This document shows, piece by piece, positions 4,719 through 8,833 of a DNA stretch of 8,833 nt. The number at the start of each line of letters is the position of its first letter. Positions within the stretch are counted from its first letter, which is position 1. This stretch comes from an uncultured Desulfuromonadales bacterium. GTDB taxonomy: Bacteria > Desulfobacterota > Desulfuromonadia > Desulfuromonadales > Geopsychrobacteraceae. The notes below the pieces were generated by a model. It did no database searches, was not told the DNA's origin, and saw only the letters and a list, made by a program, of their open reading frames with translations. Location: NCBI GenBank assembly GCA_945788205.1, contig CALZLE010000096.1, forward strand, positions 1 through 8,833, in the 5' to 3' direction. A program made the translations under genes and the position numbers.

Positions 4719-6956
4719 TTACGCACACTCCGAATATCCACAAGAGTGACAGACGCAGCAGCCACCTTCGTGCTCAACCGGGCCGCCACATTCTGGGCAG
4801 GCACCGCCGTTGGTGACGTGTTTGGATAAGCCGAAATCTTCGCCTTCGTTGAGCATGTGCAGCTCAATCGCTTTGGCGACGGCGTCGGCACAGGAGGTGA
4901 TGCGGTTTTCGCCGAAGCCAGCTGGTTTGTGGCAGGTGATGCCGATCATCTGCTTGACCGCTTGCCGGGCTTGTACGCCGCTGCGCCATGCCAGTGAAAC
5001 CAGTCGGCCGATCGCTTCACACTGGGAGGCAGCGCAACCGCCGGCCTTGCCCATGGTGGTGAACAGCTCAAACAGGCCTTTTTCATCCTGATTGATGGTG
5101 ATGTAGAGCGGACCGCAGCCGGTTTCCATCTGATAGGTGGAGCCGGTGAGGGCGCGTGGCCGCTCCCGCTTGCGCGATGGTTTTTTGCTCTCCATCGGCA
5201 TGGCATCGACTGCTGCTTCTGGATCTTCTTCGTCTTTTTTGCCGACTGATAGAACCTGCATATCGCGGGAACCATCACGGTAGATGGTGACGCCTTTGCA
5301 GCCCTGCTGGTAGGCGAGGCGGTAAACGGTGGAGACGTCGTCGCGTGTCGCATCGGAGCAGAAGTTGACGGTTTTGGAGACAGCGTTGTCGGTGTGGCGC
5401 TGGAATGCGGCCTGCATCATTACGTGATCTTCCGGGGTGATGTCGTGGGAGGTGACGAAGATCCGGCGGATGTCTTCAGGTACGGCATCGATCCCTTGGA
5501 CGGTGCCTTTTTCAGCAATCTCCTGCATTAAGTCTTCGCTGTAAAAGCCCCGTTCTTTGGCCACTTTTTCGAAGATCGGGTGAACTTCGATCAGTTTGTT
5601 GTTGTCGAGCACCTGGCGCACATAAGAGACGGCAAACAGTGGCTCAACACCGCTGGAACAGTTGGCGATAATCGAAATGGTCCCGGTTGGCGCGATGGTG
5701 GTGCAGGTTGAATTGCGGATCGGCTCGCTGCCCGGCTTGTCGTAGGTGCTGCCCTTGAAATTAGGGAAGGCGCCACGTTCGGTCGCAAGTTTGATCGACT
5801 CTTCGTGTGACTTGTCGTTGATGAACTTCATCGCTTTTTCGCCCAACTCGATGGCGTCCTTACTGTTGTACGGGATGCCAAGCAGAATCAGCATGTCGGC
5901 CCAACCCATAACGCCGAGACCGATCTTGCGGTTGGCGCGGGTCATGTCGTCAATCTCCTGCAGCGGGTACTTGTTGGCTTCGATGACGTTGTCGAGGAAA
6001 CGGGTTGAGAGTTTAACGGTCTCTTCCAGCTTGTTCCAGTTGACGTCATTTCCTTTGACCATGTTGGCCAGGTTCAGCGAACCGAGGTTGCAGGATTCGT
6101 AAGGGAGCAGAGGTTGCTCACCGCAGGGGTTGGTGCTTTCAATCTCGCCGATATGCGGAGTCGGGTTGTCGCGGTTGAGGCGGTCGAGGAAGATGATCCC
6201 CGGTTCGCCGTTGCTCCAGGCCATATCGACAATCTGATTAAATACCTTGGAGGCGTTGAGTTGTTTGACGACTTTGCCATCACGCGGATTGATGATGTCA
6301 TAATCAGCACCTTTCTCGACCGCTTCCATAAAGGCTTCGGTCATGCCGACAGAGATATTGAAGTTGGTCAGTACGGTCTGATCCCGTTTAGCCATGATGA
6401 AATCCATGATATCGGGATGGTCGACACGCAGGATGCCCATGTTTGCGCCGCGACGGGTGCCGCCTTGTTTGATCGTTTCGGTGGCGGCATCAAAGACTGA
6501 CATGAAGGAGAGGGGGCCTGAAGAAACGCCTGTAGTGGAGCGCACTTCGTCATTGGCCGGGCGGATGCGGGTGAAGGAGAAGCCTGTGCCGCCGCCGCTT
6601 TTGTGAATCAGGGCGGTGTTTTTAATCGCCTCAAAGATGCTCTCCATCGAATCATCAACCGGGAGTACAAAACAGGCGGACAGCTGACCAAGCTCGCGGC
6701 CAGCGTTCATCAGAGTTGGGGAGTTCGGCAGAAAGTCGAGCTCAGTCATCATCTGGTAGTAGCTTTTTTCGAAGGAAGTCTTTTTCCCTTTACCCTTCGG
6801 TTCGGCTGCGTCGATGGTTTTAGCGACCCGTTTAAACATGTCGACTGGTGTTTCTAGTGGGTTGCCATCTGTATCGCGCTTCAGATAACGTTTGGCCAGA
6901 ACTGTCATGGCGTTTTTCGACAGCGCGAGGAGCTCGGTGTTCTGCGCTTTACTCAT
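4719..6956 (-). CDS. nrdJ: Adenosylcobalamin-dependent (class II) ribonucleoside-diphosphate reductase
   Basis: A 745-residue class II reductase; it makes deoxyribonucleotides using a coenzyme-B12-derived thiyl radical, independent of oxygen. The N-terminus enters the reductase fold directly (LSKNAMTVLAKRYLKRD, 12-28), with no ATP cone. Redox Cys95 (LSACFVLP), then NPCGEQPLLPYESCNLGS with Asn276, radical Cys278, Glu280 and redox Cys289; the 11-residue Cys-Cys gap equals that of Thermotoga NrdJ (C322/C333). APTGTIS (422-428) is the phosphate loop. A linker (570-600) leads to a TSCPD-type domain (about 604-702, ending TSCADAVAKAIE) and a C-terminal cysteine ribbon (C720, C723, C733, C734, C736, C739, C744) that probably rereduces the active site. 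Length is usual for the family. AAAGGG precedes the ATG by about 9 nt. No small subunit or activase gene adjoins it, as expected for class II. NrdR boxes lie upstream. Confidence 0.97.
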   Translation of the reverse strand: MSKAQNTELLALSKNAMTVLAKRYLKRDTDGNPLETPVDMFKRVAKTIDAAEPKGKGKKTSFEKSYYQMMTELDFLPNSPTLMNAGRELGQLSACFVLPVDDSMESIFEAIKNTALIHKSGGGTGFSFTRIRPANDEVRSTTGVSSGPLSFMSVFDAATETIKQGGTRRGANMGILRVDHPDIMDFIMAKRDQTVLTNFNISVGMTEAFMEAVEKGADYDIINPRDGKVVKQLNASKVFNQIVDMAWSNGEPGIIFLDRLNRDNPTPHIGEIESTNPCGEQPLLPYESCNLGSLNLANMVKGNDVNWNKLEETVKLSTRFLDNVIEANKYPLQEIDDMTRANRKIGLGVMGWADMLILLGIPYNSKDAIELGEKAMKFINDKSHEESIKLATERGAFPNFKGSTYDKPGSEPIRNSTCTTIAPTGTISIIANCSSGVEPLFAVSYVRQVLDNNKLIEVHPIFEKVAKERGFYSEDLMQEIAEKGTVQGIDAVPEDIRRIFVTSHDITPEDHVMMQAAFQRHTDNAVSKTVNFCSDATRDDVSTVYRLAYQQGCKGVTIYRDGSRDMQVLSVGKKDEEDPEAAVDAMPMESKKPSRKRERPRALTGSTYQMETGCGPLYITINQDEKGLFELFTTMGKAGGCAASQCEAIGRLVSLAWRSGVQARQAVKQMIGITCHKPAGFGENRITSCADAVAKAIELHMLNEGEDFGLSKHVTNGGACPECGGPVEHEGGCCVCHSCGYSECA

Positions 6957-7021
6957 TTAAAAAACCCTTTCTTTTCAACATTTTCAGTGGATGTAAATAT
7001 AACAAGAAATGTTTTCTATCA

Positions 7022-7037
7022 ACACAACATTTATGTA
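7022..7037 (-). promoter_or_regulatory. Second, degenerate NrdR box
   Basis: ACACAACATTTATGTA matches the NrdR consensus acaCwAtATaTwGtgt at 10 of 16 positions, with the left half intact. Its centre is 31 bp from that of the good box, the usual three-turn spacing of NrdR box pairs, which is the main support. It would cover the region just downstream of the -10. Confidence 0.6.
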
Positions 7038-7044
7038 GAGACAG

Positions 7045-7075
7045 AATATAGAACACTACATATGGTGTCTGTCAA
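7045..7075 (-). promoter_or_regulatory. nrdJ promoter
   Basis: On the minus strand a perfect TTGACA (complement of 7070-7075) is followed by TATATT (complement of 7045-7050) with a 19-bp spacer; TCTATA at 17 bp is an alternative -10. The long spacer contains the NrdR box. Transcription would start near 7038, giving a leader of about 80 nt. Confidence 0.6.
7053..7068 (-). promoter_or_regulatory. NrdR box in the nrdJ promoter
   Basis: ACACTACATATGGTGT matches the NrdR consensus acaCwAtATaTwGtgt at 14 of 16 positions and is nearly palindromic. It sits between the -35 and -10 elements of nrdJ, so NrdR binding, promoted by (d)ATP, should block transcription. No nrdR gene lies in the window. Confidence 0.85.
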
Positions 7076-7328
7076 GGGTCGTTAAATTAAAATTTGTATT
7101 TTTGTCCGCTTGCCATTGTTGTTTTTGATTGTGCGGTAAGTTGTGGTGCTACCCGTCAGTAAAGTTCCATAATGAGAACGTAGGAGGTTGGTCAAAAAGA
7201 GCGCTTTTGATTCCGATAGTTACGCTTGTGGTTCCGCCGTTTTTTGGTTATTCTGCCGCCGACACTAGCATGATGCTTGAGTCGCCTGTTAAACTCTCTT
7301 ATCACTTCATTTCCAGGGATCAGTAAAT
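7076..7328. other. Gene-free stretch upstream of the response regulator
   Basis: An AT-rich section (about 7080-7105) next to the nrdJ promoter is followed by a leader with no clear promoter or sigma-54 site for the response regulator. An AGGAGG (7182-7187) has no start codon at a useful distance. AGGGA (7315-7319) lies 9 nt before ATG 7329 and is the likely Shine-Dalgarno. A TTG-initiated 65-codon frame (7129-7326) is open but has no ribosome-binding site and is not called. Confidence 0.4.
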
Positions 7329-8702
7329 ATGGCCGGTGAAAAAATCCTGATTGTCGATGACGAAGCGGGGATGCAACGACTTCTATCGCGGGTATTGTTG
7401 CGCGAAGGCTATGAGACAACGCCGGTTGGCTCTGCGAAAGAGGCGCTGGAGCTGATTTCTGTCGACAGCTTCGATCTGATTCTGACCGATATTCAGATGC
7501 CGGAAAAGAATGGGCTTGAGCTGCTGCGGGAAATAAAAGAGTTTGACCCGTCTTTGCTGATTATGGTGATGACTGCTTACGGAACTGTTGAGAGCGCTGT
7601 CGAAGCACTGCGTAATGGGGCTTATGATTATCTGACCAAGCCATTTGAAACCGACGAAATTCGTCTGGCTGTGGCCAAAGCGTTGGAGCATAAACGACTG
7701 CTTGCGGAAAACCGCCATCTGCATCAGGAGCTGGACGAGCGTTATCAGTTCAGTGGCATTGTCGGTAACTCTCCACTGATGGCCGATATCTACGAAATGG
7801 CCGCCTCGGTCGCTATCAGCAACGCCAGCGTTTTGATTTCTGGTGAAAGTGGCACCGGCAAAGAGCTGGTCGCCCGGTCAATCCATTACAACTCGCAGCG
7901 CAAGGACAAGCCGTTTATCGTGCTGAACTGCGCGGTTTTTTCTGAAGGGGTCTTGGAGAGCGAGCTGTTCGGTCACGAAAAGGGCGCTTTCACCGGAGCT
8001 GTTGCCCAGAAGAAGGGGCGTTTTGAGCTGGCCAACCAAGGGACGCTGTTCATCGATGAGGTTGCCGAGATGACCCCGTCAGCGCAGGTGAAGTTGTTGC
8101 GGGTTTTGCAAGAACAGGAGTTTGAGCGGGTTGGTGGTGATCGCACGATTAAGACTGATGTGCGGATTGTCGCGGCGACCAATAAAGACCTGTCCGAACA
8201 GGTTAAAAAGGGCGCCTTCCGCGAAGACCTCTATTACCGTCTCAATGTCATTCACATCGAGCTGCCGCCACTGCGTGACCGGCGTGAAGATGTCGAGCCG
8301 CTGGCGAATTATTTTCTCGCCAAATATATCAAAGAGACCGGCAAGAAAATCGGTCAGATTGCGCCCAAGGCTTTGGCAAGTCTGGTCGGGTACGATTGGC
8401 CCGGCAATGTGCGCGAACTGCAGAATGCCATCGAGCGGGCGGTGGTGCTCTGCCGTGGTGACGTGATTACTCCCCGTGAGTTGCCGCGTGATGTCGCCGG
8501 TGACAGCGAGATTTGCCTATCGCTTCCACAGCAAGGTGGCAATCTGACTGAAATTCTCGAAGATCTTGAACGTCAACTGATTATCCAAACTCTGCGTCAG
8601 CAAGGCGCATCACAAACCAAGGCGGCCGATATCCTTGGGATTGCCCGAACAACCTTGCGCTACAAGATGGAAAAATACGGGTTGCTCGACAGGCAGGATT
8701 GA
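7329..8702 (+). CDS. NtrC-family sigma-54-dependent response regulator
   Basis: A 457-residue activator with the three standard parts. The receiver domain (about 4-120) has the acidic pair D10/D11, phospho-acceptor Asp54 (LTDIQMP), T82 and Lys104 (LTKPF). The AAA+ domain (about 142-375) has Walker A GESGTGKE (172-179), the sigma-54-contacting loop GAFTGA (219-224) in ELFGHEKGAFTGA, Walker B GTLFIDE (238-244), sensor I AATN and arginine fingers near REDLYYRLN (298-306), and sensor II WPGNVREL. The Fis-type helix-turn-helix (about 415-450, SQTKAADILGIARTTLRYKM) binds enhancer sites. Every key residue is present, so it should be phosphorylation-controlled and active. Targets and partner histidine kinase are unknown; none lies in the window, though one could follow to the right or be elsewhere. 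It is divergent from nrdJ, with no evident functional link. Confidence 0.96.
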   Translation: MAGEKILIVDDEAGMQRLLSRVLLREGYETTPVGSAKEALELISVDSFDLILTDIQMPEKNGLELLREIKEFDPSLLIMVMTAYGTVESAVEALRNGAYDYLTKPFETDEIRLAVAKALEHKRLLAENRHLHQELDERYQFSGIVGNSPLMADIYEMAASVAISNASVLISGESGTGKELVARSIHYNSQRKDKPFIVLNCAVFSEGVLESELFGHEKGAFTGAVAQKKGRFELANQGTLFIDEVAEMTPSAQVKLLRVLQEQEFERVGGDRTIKTDVRIVAATNKDLSEQVKKGAFREDLYYRLNVIHIELPPLRDRREDVEPLANYFLAKYIKETGKKIGQIAPKALASLVGYDWPGNVRELQNAIERAVVLCRGDVITPRELPRDVAGDSEICLSLPQQGGNLTEILEDLERQLIIQTLRQQGASQTKAADILGIARTTLRYKMEKYGLLDRQD

Positions 8703-8743
8703 CAAATACCTGTCAGGCAGTCTTTGCTGGCGGCTGCAAACAG

Positions 8744-8833
8744 TCAACAAACAGAAAGATTCCAAGAGAATAGCGGTCTTTTTAGCTGTTCGAGTCGGTA
8801 CGTTCTTTGCTCATCTACTTTCCGACCCCTCAC
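8744..8833 (-). CDS. Possible C-terminal end of a minus-strand gene cut by the right edge
   Basis: Of the three minus-strand frames entering from the right edge only one stays open beyond the first few codons, giving 29 residues (VRGRKVDEQRTYRLEQLKRP and nine more) to TGA at 8744-8746. The peptide is basic and not recognised. So short an open frame is weak evidence; it may be chance. Confidence 0.15.
   Translation of the reverse strand: MRGRKVDEQRTYRLEQLKRPLFSWNLSVC

Noticed and set aside
6957..7050. Cobalamin riboswitch in the nrdJ leader
   Set aside because: The leader is about 80 nt, AT-rich and has no B12-box-like sequence; too short for the element.
121..7278. Near-identical 17-mers ACACTAGCATGTTGCTT (121-137) and ACACTAGCATGATGCTT (7262-7278)
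   Set aside because: One such pair with a single mismatch is within reach of chance in 8.8 kb, and nothing else around the two sites is shared.
7129..7326. 65-codon TTG-started frame with a hydrophobic stretch ahead of the response regulator
   Set aside because: No Shine-Dalgarno before the TTG, no family resemblance; the AGGAGG at 7182-7187 is inside it and out of useful range of any start.
8755..8783. Terminator after the response regulator
   Set aside because: AAAGA/TCTTT plus CC/GG with an internal bulge and a T-run is too weak to call.

Overview
The window looks like a chromosomal segment of a Gram-negative, probably anaerobic or facultative bacterium. A desulfuromonad/Geobacter-type deltaproteobacterium is my best guess. 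This is inferred from gene content: a coenzyme-B12 (class II) ribonucleotide reductase as the nrd gene here, an NtrC-family sigma-54 activator, a lipoprotein and a secreted esterase, and a GEMM-type (cyclic di-GMP-I) riboswitch, an element common in that group. No mobile element, CRISPR array, tRNA or rRNA was seen.

Layout, left to right. (1) 1-118: a possible C-terminal end of a + strand gene cut by the window edge. (2) 217-818, minus: a translationally coupled pair, a PhnA/YjdM zinc-ribbon protein followed by a small YkgJ-type cysteine-cluster protein (ATGA overlap), with a candidate promoter in front. (3) 958-1575, minus: an unrecognised three-helix membrane protein with its own terminator. 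(4) 1576-1946: a gene-free divergent region with inverted repeats and, at its right end, a candidate extended -10 promoter. (5) 1947-3131, plus: a GEMM/c-di-GMP-I riboswitch aptamer in the 5' leader of a secreted GDSL esterase whose start is at 2124, not the upstream in-frame ATG at 1947, which lies inside the aptamer. A strong bidirectional terminator closes this unit. (6) 3250-4495, minus: a GyrI-like small-molecule-binding protein and a divergent PEBP-like lipoprotein. (7) 4719-6956, minus: nrdJ with a terminator downstream and, upstream, a TTGACA promoter overlaid by two NrdR boxes 31 bp apart. (8) 7329-8702, plus: an NtrC-type response regulator with complete receiver, AAA+ and Fis-type DNA-binding domains. 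Its kinase is not in the window.

The genes do not form one pathway. The most informative parts are regulatory: c-di-GMP sensing RNA in front of a secreted esterase, and NrdR-type repression of a B12-dependent reductase that lacks an N-terminal ATP cone. I saw no wholly new system. The riboswitch with a compensated base swap at a ligand-pocket pair is the item most worth checking.
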